Part shown: in pieces, positions 1-8,294 of the stretch
Layout of the letters: each line of letters opens with the position of its first letter
How positions within the stretch are numbered: position 1 is the first letter of the stretch
Source of the DNA: an uncultured Verrucomicrobiota bacterium
GTDB lineage: Bacteria; Verrucomicrobiota; Verrucomicrobiia; Limisphaerales; UBA8199
Direction: 5' to 3'
DNA: 46,322 bases
Assembly (NCBI GenBank): GCA_903873945.1
Contig: CAIQQM010000268.1
Location: 1-46,322 of the forward strand
The notes under the pieces: model-generated
Told to the model about the DNA's origin: nothing
The model's database searches: none
The model's input: only the letters and a program-made list of their open reading frames with translations
Translations under genes and position numbers: made by a program

Positions 1-1
1 G

Positions 2-106
2 GCGCGGAGCAAGTGTTTTTTGGCGTTTTCTGACGTTTCGCTGGAACCGCCGCACCTCGACAAAATTCGGTCCACCGTTGATTTGCGATTGATTGACGAC
101 CACTGA
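2..106 (+). CDS. C-terminal end of an unidentified gene (cut by window edge)
   Basis: This frame is open from the window edge to a TGA at 104-106 and gives 34 residues ending in DLRLIDDH; the other two plus frames close earlier. The codons look like those of nearby genes. It lies just before the BioH/BioG-like and BioC-like genes and could belong to a biotin operon, but the tail matches no biotin protein I can recognise. Product unknown; it may also be chance. Confidence 0.35.
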   Translation, partial: ARSKCFLAFSDVSLEPPHLDKIRSTVDLRLIDDH

Positions 107-191
107 GGGCCGGTCCAGCTTGGACCGCCTTTGCCCGGGGTTTCAACCTTCCTTCAGACTCGCGCTTCCGGTTATCATGCGAAAGACGACG

Positions 192-818
192 ATGCGTGTG
201 ACCTGGATTGGCGGCTGGGGAGTGTCCCCGGAAGATTTGCGCCCGTTGGCGGAGGGATTTCTGCCGGGCGCAGACCATGCCTTTTTGCCTCCCGTGCGGG
301 GCGCGGCGGAAGCCGCCGCCGGATGCGATTATGTGGCCGGCTGGTCGCTCGGCGCGTGGCACGTCATGGAGGCCGCGGCGCGCGGTGTCCGCTTCCACAA
401 CCGGGTTCTGCTGCTTGCCCCATTCGTGGCTTTCTGCTCGGAACACGGCCTGGGGGGGCGCTGTTCACAGACGCAGGTGCGCTGGTTGCGGCGCTGGCTG
501 CAGGGAGAACCGGTGGCCGCCTTGCGGGATTTTTATTCGCGCGCCGGGCTGGGGGAAGCGCCGGCACAATTGCCTTACGCAACCGGGGACTTGCTGGCTG
601 GATTGGATTTGCTGGCCCAGGACGCTTCACCGGCCCTGCGCAAGTTTGCCGCCGGCGGATTGCCGGAGAAGTGGCAGGCGGTCATCGGCGGGTCGGATCC
701 GCTGCTCGATGCGGACGCGGTCGTGCGGGCATTGCCCGGATGTCAAATTACGCCCGGCGCGGGACATCGGGCGGAGGAACTGCTGGGGGCCATCAGGAAG
801 GAACCGCATGCGGTTTGA
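192..818 (+). CDS. alpha/beta hydrolase, BioH/BioG-like (pimeloyl-ACP methyl ester carboxylesterase candidate)
   Basis: A 208-residue alpha/beta hydrolase. The nucleophile elbow G-W-S-L-G puts the candidate Ser at residue 52; Asp169 (GGSDPLLD) and His192 (GAGH) would complete the triad. The N-terminal IGGWG resembles the oxyanion strand of BioH/BioG proteins. In the biotin pathway these enzymes remove the methyl group from pimeloyl-ACP methyl ester. The gene overlaps the BioC-like methyltransferase by 11 bp, so both are probably made from one mRNA, and this pairing is the main reason for the call. I chose ATG 192; ATG 177 and a TTG at 93 are in frame but would add an unconvincing N-terminus. 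Low sequence identity within this superfamily leaves other esterase roles possible. Confidence 0.65.
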   Translation: MRVTWIGGWGVSPEDLRPLAEGFLPGADHAFLPPVRGAAEAAAGCDYVAGWSLGAWHVMEAAARGVRFHNRVLLLAPFVAFCSEHGLGGRCSQTQVRWLRRWLQGEPVAALRDFYSRAGLGEAPAQLPYATGDLLAGLDLLAQDASPALRKFAAGGLPEKWQAVIGGSDPLLDADAVVRALPGCQITPGAGHRAEELLGAIRKEPHAV

Positions 819-1515
819 CAAGTGCGCTCATTCCTACGACGCCAACGCGGCGCCGCAGCGGGCGTTTGCGGCTCGCGTTGCCGGGTTCATCCAAATCGCG
901 CCCGGAGAAGGCGTGCTTGAGCTTGGGGCGGGAACCGGGGCGCTGACGCGCCATCTTTCCGTCATTGGAGGAGCGAACATTCACGCCACGGACGCCTCGC
1001 CCGCGATGGTGTCATTGGGCCGCGCGGCGATACCGGCCGTCAGGTGGTCGGAGTTGGACGCGTTTCAGGGGCCCGTGCCGCGGGCGGAGCTGCAGGTTTC
1101 CTCCGGATTGCTGCAATGGGCGGATGAGGAGGCGTGCGTGCTGCGCAGGTGGAAAGCCGCGCTCGTGCCGGGCGGGCGGATGGTGCATGCGGTTCCCTGC
1201 GAGCCATGCTTGAGCGAATGGCGCGCCATCATTCAGGAAAGCCCGGTTCGGTGGCGGGATGAGAACGGGTGGTGCCGCGTGTTTGCCGGGGCGGGCTTGC
1301 GCGTGCGCCGGCGGCAGTTCTGGGTGGACTCCGTCGTGTTTCCCTCGGCGCTGGACATGGTCGGCGCCATGCACCGGAGCGGCATTACCGGCCGCGCGCG
1401 GCTCGGTCCCGGCCGGCTGCGGCAGGCCATGCGGACTTATGACGACCGGCATCGCGGCCCGCGCGGGGTGGTCGCGACCTGGGCCTGGCTGGCTGTGGAA
1501 GCGGTGCCTGAATAA
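808..1515 (+). CDS. bioC: BioC-like SAM-dependent methyltransferase (malonyl-ACP O-methyltransferase)
   Basis: A 235-residue class I methyltransferase. The SAM-binding glycine motif VLELGAGTGALT is at residues 36-47 and the acidic residue after strand 2 is in HATDAS. The N-terminal F-D-x-x-A-x-S-Y-D-x-x-A-x-x-Q is typical of BioC, which methylates malonyl-ACP (or -CoA) to let fatty-acid synthesis build the pimeloyl chain. A purine-rich site (AGGAAGGA) lies just before ATG 808, inside the end of the upstream esterase. Size is normal for BioC (about 250). The enzyme is cytoplasmic. The assignment rests on the N-terminal motif and on the adjoining BioH/BioG-like gene; a generic methyltransferase cannot be excluded. 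Confidence 0.72.
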   Translation: MRFDKCAHSYDANAAPQRAFAARVAGFIQIAPGEGVLELGAGTGALTRHLSVIGGANIHATDASPAMVSLGRAAIPAVRWSELDAFQGPVPRAELQVSSGLLQWADEEACVLRRWKAALVPGGRMVHAVPCEPCLSEWRAIIQESPVRWRDENGWCRVFAGAGLRVRRRQFWVDSVVFPSALDMVGAMHRSGITGRARLGPGRLRQAMRTYDDRHRGPRGVVATWAWLAVEAVPE

Positions 1516-1627
1516 AACTCTCTCGACACATCCCGACAAGGCCGGTTTTTCGCGAACAAGGATCCCATGTTCAACCGCCCACCAGGTTCAAGTCGAACAC
1601 TCCGGCTGCGCAAGGAAATATGAGGAT

Positions 1628-1649
1628 AACCTGCAGCACGCTGCAGGTT
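1628..1649. terminator. perfect inverted repeat between convergent genes, candidate bidirectional terminator
   Basis: Two 10-base arms, AACCTGCAGC and GCTGCAGGTT, are separated by only AC. The repeat lies between the end of the BioC-like gene (+, 1515) and the end of the small membrane protein (-, 1666), where a shared terminator is expected. No clean run of T follows on either strand, so Rho-independent termination is inferred, not shown. Confidence 0.45.
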
Positions 1650-1665
1650 GGGCATGCGAAGGCGC

Positions 1666-1842
1666 CTATTTTCGAGCCTGCAAAAACTCGGACAACTTCG
1701 TGCCATCGGCAACCTGGGTCTCGATTCTTAGCAGGTTGGTCATGAAATACACCACCGCGAACGGTATCGTTATGCCCAGGATGCAGAGCAAAATCAGGAT
1801 GATTTCACTGCCGTGCCATTCGTATCGAGTGACTTTGTCCAT
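1666..1842 (-). CDS. small single-pass membrane protein, function unknown
   Basis: A 58-residue protein starting MDKVTRYEWHGSE, followed by one strongly hydrophobic helix (about residues 14-34, IILILLCILGITIPFAVVYF) and a charged tail. The start at 1842 is preferred because longer in-frame extension runs into the end of hisC. The sequence AGAGAGAA before the ATG could act as a weak ribosome site. It follows hisC by 14 bases on the same strand and is probably the last gene of that transcription unit. I do not recognise a family. The clear helix and sensible composition argue that it is real. Confidence 0.6.
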   Translation of the reverse strand: MDKVTRYEWHGSEIILILLCILGITIPFAVVYFMTNLLRIETQVADGTKLSEFLQARK

Positions 1843-1856
1843 ATTCAGGGTTCTCT

Positions 1857-2950
1857 CTATTTGCCGAGAACGGATTTGAGCGCTTCGAGGCAGCGCTTGT
1901 TTTCCTTCGTCGTGCCGACGGAAATGCGGACCCACTCCGGCAGTTGATAGCTGGCCATGAGGCGGACGATGACGCCGAGCTTCTGCATTTCGTCAAAGAC
2001 GCGCGGGCCATCCCCCACATGCACGAGGACAAAGTTGGCCGAGGAGGGGACGAACTTGAGGCCGAGCTTGCGAAAGGCGCGGGCGAAAAACCTCAGGCCA
2101 CGCGCGTTGTTGCGGCGTGTTTTGGTGACATGCGCGGTGTCGTCCAGCGCGGCGAGCGCTCCGGCCTGGGCGACGGCATTGATGTTGAATGGCTGGCGGG
2201 TTTTCTCCAGTTCGGCGATGAGGCCGGGATGGCCGATGCCGAAGCCGAGGCGCAAGCCGGCAAGGCCGTAGATTTTGGAGAAGGTCCGCATCAGGAGGAG
2301 GTTCGGCTTGCGGCCGCTCCGGAGCTCAGGCACCAGGTCCAGCGGGTTGTCGAGGAATTCGACGTAGGCTTCGTCGAGGGCAATGAGCACATTTTCAGGC
2401 ACGGCATTGACAAAGCGCGCCAGGGTTTCACGGGTGGCGACCGTGCCGGTGGGGTTGTTAGGGTTGGCGGCAAAGACAATGCGGGTGGCCGGGGTTATGG
2501 CGGCGAGCATCGCGTCCAGATCGTGGGCGTAGTTCTTCGCAGGCACGACAACGAGCTTGGCGCCGAACAGGCGGTGACGATGGGGTAAACCGCAAAGCAA
2601 TACTGGGACACGACAACTTCGGCCCCGGGCGATAACAGCGCATGGCCGAGCAATTCGAGGATTTCGTTCGAGCCATTGCCGAGGACGAGGTTGGCGGGGG
2701 TGATATCAAGTTTCGCGGCGAGCTTTTGCTTCAGATAAAAGGAGTTGCCGTCCGGGTAAAGATTGACGTGCCTGATGGCGTCGCGCATGGCGGCGACGGC
2801 GAGGCGCGAGGGGCCAAGCGGGTTTTCGTTCGAGGCGAGCTTGATGATGTTGCCGGCGTCCAGACCGAGCTCGCGCGCGACCTCCTGGATCGGGCGGCCG
2901 GGTTGATAGACGGGCAAATCTTTTAGCGCAGGGTTGATGGGTAGTGGCAT
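1857..2950 (-). CDS. hisC: histidinol-phosphate aminotransferase, interrupted by a one-base frameshift
   Basis: This is a fold-type I PLP aminotransferase of the HisC family, which transfers an amino group from glutamate to imidazole-acetol phosphate in histidine synthesis. The N-terminal part (from ATG 2950) has KLASNENPLGPS and the NLYPDGNS region; the C-terminal part has NPNNPTGT, the DEAYVEF motif and the PLP-lysine motif FSKIYGLAGLRLG. The two parts are in different frames. They join cleanly if one C (minus strand; G on plus) is restored near 2570, where the protein should read VTALFGAKL. Corrected length is about 364 residues, normal for HisC. It could be an assembly error, since both halves are otherwise intact, or a recent loss-of-function mutation. 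It starts 13 bases after pta and is co-transcribed with it. Confidence 0.88.
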
Positions 2951-2963
2951 ATTCGAGTTTGAG

Positions 2964-4028
2964 TTATGGGTTCAGATCGTCTCCCGGCAGTTTTTCACCG
3001 GCGCCCGGATAGAGCTTCGCGTAATCGACGGATTGGACGCCGACGATTGCCGCGACGCCGAGGATGTCATGGGCGGACGAGCCGCGGGAGACATCGGCGG
3101 CGGGACGGTCCAGCCCGAGCAGGATCTGGCCGTAGGCGTTGGCGCGGGCGATGTGGCGCACCATCTTGCTGGCGATGTTGCCGGAATTGAGGTCGGGGAA
3201 AATCAGAACGTTCGCGCGGCCGGCCAGCTTGCTGTCGGGCAATTTGCGGGCGGCGATTTCGGGCACCAAGGCGGCGTCCGCCTGCAGCTCGCCTTCGAAA
3301 TCCGCCTCGAGCTTTTTCTCGAGCGCCTTCTTTTCCGCCAGGGCGGTGGCGGCCTCGACTTTGCCGGCTGACGGATGCTGCAGGCTGCCCTTGGTGGAAA
3401 AGGAAAGCAGAGCCACCCGGGGCCGGATGCCGAGGAGATGGCGGGCAAACTGCGCGGTGGAAACCGCAATGTCAGAGAGCTGTTCGACCGTGGGGTCTTC
3501 GATGACGCCGCAATCCGCCATGAAAAGAACGCCGTCTTCGCCAAAGCGCGAGTCCTCCACCTCCATGACCATGCAACTGGAGGCGGTTGCGGTTTGCGGC
3601 GCCATTTTGATGATTTGAAACAGGGGCCGGAGCACGCCGGCGGTGGTCTGGTTGGCGCCGGCGACGAAGCCGTCGGCCTGGTGCATCGCCAGCATCATGG
3701 CGGCGAAATAGTTCGGCTGCAGCATGGCCTCGCGCGCTTCAAACCCTTTCATGCCTTTGTAGCGCTGCAACACCTCGAAGCGGCGGGTGAAATTATCGAG
3801 CTCATCGCTTTCGGCGGGATTCACGATGCGAATGCCTTCCAGTGAAATCTTCAACACCGTGGCCGTTTCCCGGATGCGGTTGCGGTCGCCGAGCAGGATG
3901 GGCGCGCCGAGCCGGAGCGAATAAAACTGGCGGGCAGCCTGGAGCACGCGCGGTTCGGCGCCTTCCGGGAAGACAAGTCGCTTCGGGTGCCGCTGCAGCT
4001 TTTCGATGACGCCGCCGATGAATCGCAT
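2964..4028 (-). CDS. pta: phosphate acetyltransferase (PTA/PTB family)
   Basis: A 354-residue single-domain phosphotransacetylase. It interconverts acetyl-CoA plus phosphate and acetyl phosphate plus CoA in the cytoplasm. Family marks include FPEGAEPRVLQAA near the N-terminus, DGFVAGANQTTAGVLRPLFQI, FADCGV-type MADCGVIEDPTVEQL, LLSFSTKGS and the C-terminal ANAYGQILLGLDRPAADVSRG. Length fits the short EutD/Pta type without the extra regulatory domains of E. coli Pta. The start is ATG 4028; no good ribosome site is visible. It sits between agmatine deiminase (55 bases upstream) and hisC (13 bases downstream) on the same strand. No acetate kinase gene is seen in this window. A related phosphate butyryltransferase role is less likely. 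Confidence 0.9.
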   Translation of the reverse strand: MRFIGGVIEKLQRHPKRLVFPEGAEPRVLQAARQFYSLRLGAPILLGDRNRIRETATVLKISLEGIRIVNPAESDELDNFTRRFEVLQRYKGMKGFEAREAMLQPNYFAAMMLAMHQADGFVAGANQTTAGVLRPLFQIIKMAPQTATASSCMVMEVEDSRFGEDGVLFMADCGVIEDPTVEQLSDIAVSTAQFARHLLGIRPRVALLSFSTKGSLQHPSAGKVEAATALAEKKALEKKLEADFEGELQADAALVPEIAARKLPDSKLAGRANVLIFPDLNSGNIASKMVRHIARANAYGQILLGLDRPAADVSRGSSAHDILGVAAIVGVQSVDYAKLYPGAGEKLPGDDLNP

Positions 4029-4083
4029 GGCGGTTTAGTACCTTAAAAGCCGCCCAATCGCAATGATTCCTTGGTGGGCGCGA

Positions 4084-5193
4084 TCAGGTCTGCCCCATCG
4101 GTTGTTGCTGGGTGAGGCAATGCAAGGTGCCAAAACCGAGCACCAGATCAACGGCGTGGATGCCAACAACGGGCCGATCCTTGAAAAGTTCGCTCAGTGT
4201 GCCGAGGGCGATGCGGTCGTTCGGGTCGTTAAACGTCGGGACGAGAACCGCGGCATTCGAGATGTAAAAATTCGCGTAACTGGCCGGCAGCCGGTAATTC
4301 CCGAAGTGCAGCGGCGCCGGCATGGGCAGCGGCACAACCTCCGGCCTCGAACCGTCTTCGAGCCGCAAATCTTTGATTCGATCCCAGTTTTCAGCCAGCG
4401 GCCGGTAGTTGATGTCCTGCCGGTTGGTTTCCCGGATGAGGACCACCGTCCGCGGGTTTACGAACCGGCAGATGTCGTCGATGTGGCCATGAGTGTCATC
4501 GCCGGCGGGGCCGGCAACCAGCCAGAGAATATTGGTCGCCCCGAGATATTGCTTGAGCGTTTCCTCGATGTCCTTCCTCCCGAGGCCGGGGTTGCGCACC
4601 TGGATTTTCCTCGCCAGATAACATTCCTCGGTGGTGAGCAGGGTGCCGCGCCCGTTCACCTCGATGCCCCCGCCCTCGATGACGAAGTCCTTGCCGTTGC
4701 ATTGCGCATGGAACAGGCGTTTGCGCAGCAGTTTCGCGGCGGTTTCGGGCACGCGGCGGTCTTTCTGCCAGTCCCTGTACTTGGCCCAGGCATTGAAATG
4801 AAAATGCACAATCGCCGTTTCCGGTCTTTGCTGCCGCATTCCGCCTTGCGGCGATTTTCGCCTCACGAAGATGGGTCCGCTATCGCGCATCCAGCCACGA
4901 TTGGTGGGATGGACGACAAATTTCACCCGGCCCGGATCGGCGTGGGCGGCACGAAGGACAAGGCGCGCGCGCTTTTCCTCGGCCTGGTTCCTGACGAGCA
5001 GGCGGACGGTTTCGCCCATGGCGAGCTTGCGGACAATTTCGCCGTAAACCCATCGGATGGTGTCAAGTTTTCCGGGCCAGTCGCCCGGATTATGGGGCCA
5101 GCCCAGCCAGGTGGCTTCGTGTTTCTCCCATTCCGCCGGCATCGAAAAACCAAGGCCGGCGGGTGTCTCGGATGAAGTTTCAGCTTGTGCCAT
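4084..5193 (-). CDS. aguA: agmatine deiminase / peptidyl-arginine deiminase family protein
   Basis: A 369-residue member of the Porphyromonas-type peptidyl-arginine deiminase family, in which bacterial agmatine deiminases convert agmatine to N-carbamoylputrescine for polyamine synthesis. The N-terminal PAEWEKHEATWLGWPH, the TNRGWMRDSGPIFV strand, VIEGGGIEVNGRGT, the DDTHGHIDDICRF loop and the C-terminal GTLHCLTQQQP are all present. Cys359 in the last motif is the expected nucleophile, with His and Asp in HGHIDD. ATG 5193 was chosen because the family homology begins right after it and the upstream open frame consists of dispersed repeat sequence. It is probably the first gene of the unit continuing into pta, hisC and the small membrane protein. 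No N-carbamoylputrescine amidase gene lies nearby. Confidence 0.88.
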   Translation of the reverse strand: MAQAETSSETPAGLGFSMPAEWEKHEATWLGWPHNPGDWPGKLDTIRWVYGEIVRKLAMGETVRLLVRNQAEEKRARLVLRAAHADPGRVKFVVHPTNRGWMRDSGPIFVRRKSPQGGMRQQRPETAIVHFHFNAWAKYRDWQKDRRVPETAAKLLRKRLFHAQCNGKDFVIEGGGIEVNGRGTLLTTEECYLARKIQVRNPGLGRKDIEETLKQYLGATNILWLVAGPAGDDTHGHIDDICRFVNPRTVVLIRETNRQDINYRPLAENWDRIKDLRLEDGSRPEVVPLPMPAPLHFGNYRLPASYANFYISNAAVLVPTFNDPNDRIALGTLSELFKDRPVVGIHAVDLVLGFGTLHCLTQQQPMGQT

Positions 5194-5315
5194 AAAATCG
5201 CGCGGAACATAAAGCCTTCCGGCGGGGCGTTCAACTATCAACTCCCGCCACATTTCTGTAGCGGCAGGCTGGAAGCCAAGATGGAGCAGTTGGAACAGGT
5301 CAAGTGTCAACCAAA

Positions 5316-5546
5316 CCGAAAGCGGCAGCCGCCGTCGCGCCGTAGCGGCGCTTTGGCGCGCCGCGAAGGCGGAAGGGACTGCCGCAGTCCAAGACGCTCC
5401 GCGTTCTCGTGAGAGATTTCCGTTCGATGTTTGTTCCCCTCCTGTGAAAAATCCGTGTTCAATCCTGGGAGGCCGACCTTCGGCTTCAATCCGTGGCTGA
5501 ATTTCTTTTCCCCATCTGTGTAATCTGTGCCATCTGTGGCTAAATC
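5316..5546 (+). repeat. dispersed repeat cluster, family A copy 1, with inserted 17-bp hairpin
   Basis: The gene-free gap 5194-5782 holds a GC-rich hairpin-prone stretch (5316-5400) and then a copy of a repeat also found at 14.2, 19.1, 21.5, 24.9 and 25.2 kb. Shared words are TTTGTTCCCCTCCTGTGAAA, AATCCGTGTTCAATC and a tandem 9-mer run of ATCTGTGnn (about 5513-5540) ending in GGCTAAAT. At 5460-5492 the repeat is split by a 21-base piece carrying a small hairpin, flanked on both sides by CAATCC. Confidence 0.75.
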
Positions 5547-5589
5547 CCTTCCGCAATCCATGGCTTTTCTTCTTGCGTCTTTGCGGAGA

Positions 5590-5621
5590 ACAAAAAACCA
5601 GCGCCGAACAGGCCGCTGGTT
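5590..5621 (-). terminator. Rho-independent terminator for the IPT/TIG protein gene
   Basis: Read on the minus strand, AACCAGCG and CGCTGGTT form an 8-bp stem around a 10-base loop, followed directly by a run of T (TTTTTTG including the stem end). It lies about 160 bases past the stop codon of the gene at 5783-8110 and faces the same way. Confidence 0.7.
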
Positions 5622-5782
5622 CGCAGGGTTAGTATTGGATTCTCAGCCTCCCGACACCCCGCATTCAACAGGCAGGCCGTCCGCACGCTCGCATCGGTTG
5701 ATGCGGAAATTCAAGGCGATATTGCGCGGTCCGGGAAAAAAAGCAACCCATTAAATTGCGGATTTGTGGCGCAGGGGCGGCG

Positions 5783-8110
5783 CTATTTTTGGAGCCGGTA
5801 AAACTTCGCGTCGCTGTCATTCGCTTCGATTACGACCTGGTTGCTGCCGAGAATGAACGGGGGAGTGGTTATGGTTGACCACGAGTAATTGGTCGAAAGG
5901 ACGGTCTTGGCCTGCAGATTAAAATTGGTCAGCAACATCGACCAGGAGAGCGCCCATTGATTTGCGGAGTAAGGCTGGATCGTGAGCACCGGGAGCGGAA
6001 GGACCAGGGTGAGCAAGGTGCTGGTGTTGCCTGCCGGATTGGGATCCGAATAGCCGCTCGCCACGATTGCGAAGTTGGTGATCGTGCCGCTCGCCGTCGG
6101 AACGACCGTCAGGGCCACGGTTGCCGAGCCGTTGATGCCGATCGAGCCGAGCGAACCAATAATCTGGCTGCCGTTGGTGCTCAATGTTCCAGTGGTGGTC
6201 ATGTTGGAGATAATGTTCACGGAGCTTGGAAGAGTGTTCGTGAGCATGACGTTGGGCGCGGCGAACGGGCCGGTGTTGGTTACAACGATTGTATAAACCA
6301 GGTTGCTCGTCACAAACACCGGGTCGGGGGCATCCGTCACGGTTATCGTGAGGTCGCTCGCGAAATCAATCGTGAAACTGCCGGCGCTGGTGTTGGTGCC
6401 GGCCGGCGCAACCACGGCGATTTGTCCCGAGGAGGGATTATTGGGTACAGTTGCGTTGATGGTTCCATTATCGCTCACCAGGAAGGTCTGGGCGTTGAGG
6501 CCGTTGAAGCGCACCGCGGACGCGCCGAGAAAATTGGTTCCGAGGATGGTCACATTGGTGCCTGGGAGGCCATGGGTGGGGAGAAAACTGTTGATGACCG
6601 GCGCGCCATAGAAGAGGGCGGCGTTGGTGGCCGTCCCCGCCGGCGCGGTGACGCTAATCGGCCCGGTGATCACGCCGCCCGGCACCGTCGTCCCGAGAAC
6701 GGTGTTGTTGGTCACATTGAAGCTCGCGGACAACCCGTTAAAACCGACTGCGGTCGCGCCAAGAAAGTTCTGGCCGCTGACAGTGATCCTGCTGCCGGGC
6801 AGGCTGTTGGTGGGAGAAAAACCGGTGATGCTGGCCGGGAGGAAAAAGTTCGTGACGGTGACGAAGGTGCCGTTGGACGTGGTTACGGAAACCGGGCCAG
6901 TGGTCGCTGTGGCGGGGACGGTCGCGGTGACCTGGGTCGGCCCCAAGACAATGGGGGATAAGGCGCTGGAGCCGTTGAATTTCACGGCGGAAAGGTTTTC
7001 ATTCAAATTGAATCCGGTGATCGTCACATTGGTTCCGGTCGAGCCGATGCTGGGGGAAAATCCGGAGATTGTCGGTTGGAAGGTGAAATTGCTGCTTGTT
7101 GGGAAAGAGCCCGCAGGTGCGGTTATCAGCAGCGGACCACTACTCGCCCCGGAGGGCACGGTGACCTGCAAGGTCGTGTTGCTCAGGGATGTGATGGTGG
7201 CGGCGACGCCGGCAATCGAAAACGAAGTTGCGCCGAGAAAGCTCGTTCCGGTTACGGTCAGGTTGGTCCCGGCCCGGCCGGTGGCGGGAGAAAAGCCGGT
7301 GATGGTCGGCGGTACGAAGAAGTTGGAACTGGTGGTGAACTTACCGGCGGGCGCGTTAACGGCAATTGGGCCGGTTGTCACTCCCGCGGGCGTATAGACT
7401 TGAATCTGGGTGTCGCCTGAGACGAAAAAGGTTGTTCCAGGTACGCCATTGAAAGTCGCGTTGGTCGCTGCCGTAAAATGGATCCCGTTAATGAACACTT
7501 GCTGGCCGGAGCTGCCTTGGGTTGGAGAAAAGTCGCTGATCCAGGGTCCCGCGCCGATGACGACGAAAGAGGTCGGACTATTGGAAGTGCCCAGAGGCGT
7601 GGTCACGCTGATGGGCGCGTTGGTGGCGCCGGCCGGAACTGTCGCATTAAGGTTAGTACCTCCTGAATAGAGGCTGAAACTGGCGTTGACCCCGCCGAAC
7701 TTTACCGCGGTTGCCCCGGTGAAGTGAACGCCGTTGACGGAAATCGTGTCATTGACGGCACCGGCTAAAGGCGAAAAGTCCGTGATGTATGGACCTGTCC
7801 ATACCACTGTGAAAGGGCTCGAACTGAACGAGCCTCCGGTTATGGATAGCGGGCCCGTAGAGACACCGGTGGGGACAACGGCGGTAAGTTGGCCCGAGCC
7901 GGTGACGGTGGTGACTGCGATCTGGCCGTTGTAAAACGTGATTTTGTCGCCCGCCACGAAGTTGTTGCCGTAAACGGTGATGGTGTCGCCGGGCGAGCCA
8001 TACTTGGGAGTGAAATCGCTGATGAACGGCGTTTGTCCGGGAAGCCGGCTGGCGCCGAGAAGGAGAACAACTGCGAAATGCGCGCGGAACAGTTTTAAAT
8101 TGATTCTCAT
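5783..8110 (-). CDS. secreted IPT/TIG-repeat protein with DUF11-like domain
   Basis: A 775-residue exported protein. The N-terminus (MRINLKLFRAHFAVVLLLGA) is a signal peptide. Seven immunoglobulin-like IPT/TIG repeats of about 80 residues follow, each opening with a motif like I-x-x-F-x-P-x-x-G-x-x-G-x-x-(I/V)-x-(I/V)-x-G-x-x-F, to about residue 580. A DUF11-like domain comes next (DLTITVTDAPDPVFVTSNLVYTI region), in which such domains are common in surface proteins. The last ~70 residues (VLTIQPYSANQWALSWS to KFYRLQK) resemble the C-terminal module often seen in exported Verrucomicrobiota proteins. No catalytic domain is visible, so an adhesive or structural surface role is inference. An intrinsic terminator follows; no gene is co-transcribed. 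Confidence 0.85.
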   Translation of the reverse strand: MRINLKLFRAHFAVVLLLGASRLPGQTPFISDFTPKYGSPGDTITVYGNNFVAGDKITFYNGQIAVTTVTGSGQLTAVVPTGVSTGPLSITGGSFSSSPFTVVWTGPYITDFSPLAGAVNDTISVNGVHFTGATAVKFGGVNASFSLYSGGTNLNATVPAGATNAPISVTTPLGTSNSPTSFVVIGAGPWISDFSPTQGSSGQQVFINGIHFTAATNATFNGVPGTTFFVSGDTQIQVYTPAGVTTGPIAVNAPAGKFTTSSNFFVPPTITGFSPATGRAGTNLTVTGTSFLGATSFSIAGVAATITSLSNTTLQVTVPSGASSGPLLITAPAGSFPTSSNFTFQPTISGFSPSIGSTGTNVTITGFNLNENLSAVKFNGSSALSPIVLGPTQVTATVPATATTGPVSVTTSNGTFVTVTNFFLPASITGFSPTNSLPGSRITVSGQNFLGATAVGFNGLSASFNVTNNTVLGTTVPGGVITGPISVTAPAGTATNAALFYGAPVINSFLPTHGLPGTNVTILGTNFLGASAVRFNGLNAQTFLVSDNGTINATVPNNPSSGQIAVVAPAGTNTSAGSFTIDFASDLTITVTDAPDPVFVTSNLVYTIVVTNTGPFAAPNVMLTNTLPSSVNIISNMTTTGTLSTNGSQIIGSLGSIGINGSATVALTVVPTASGTITNFAIVASGYSDPNPAGNTSTLLTLVLPLPVLTIQPYSANQWALSWSMLLTNFNLQAKTVLSTNYSWSTITTPPFILGSNQVVIEANDSDAKFYRLQK

Positions 8111-8294
8111 CTTTCGAGCGGCAATTCCGCATCTCTATTGGCGGAGCAGCCAGGAACCAGGCGGGCCGACTCCGCGCTTATCATCTAACCATGAACCGAT
8201 AAACTGAGTCGAGCCAAAAGCAAGGTGGCGCAATGCCGGTTGCGGTCCGACTTTCAATTGCCACAGGCCCGCCGACCGCCTAGTTTTCCAGCGC

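Noticed and set aside
131-946. Two long plus-strand frames overlapping the esterase gene
   Set aside because: Arg/Cys-rich composition typical of out-of-frame GC-rich DNA; the esterase frame has a full catalytic triad.
4063-5175. 370-codon plus-strand frame opposite agmatine deiminase
   Set aside because: Shadow frame; the minus strand carries all deiminase motifs.
5403-5546. CRISPR-like array suggested by tandem 9-mers
   Set aside because: Units are only 9 bases, with no unique spacers of regular length and no cas genes.
5957-6961. Long plus-strand open frame (334 codons) opposite the IPT/TIG gene
   Set aside because: Arg/Gly-rich shadow without motifs; the opposite strand encodes a clear signal peptide and seven IPT repeats.
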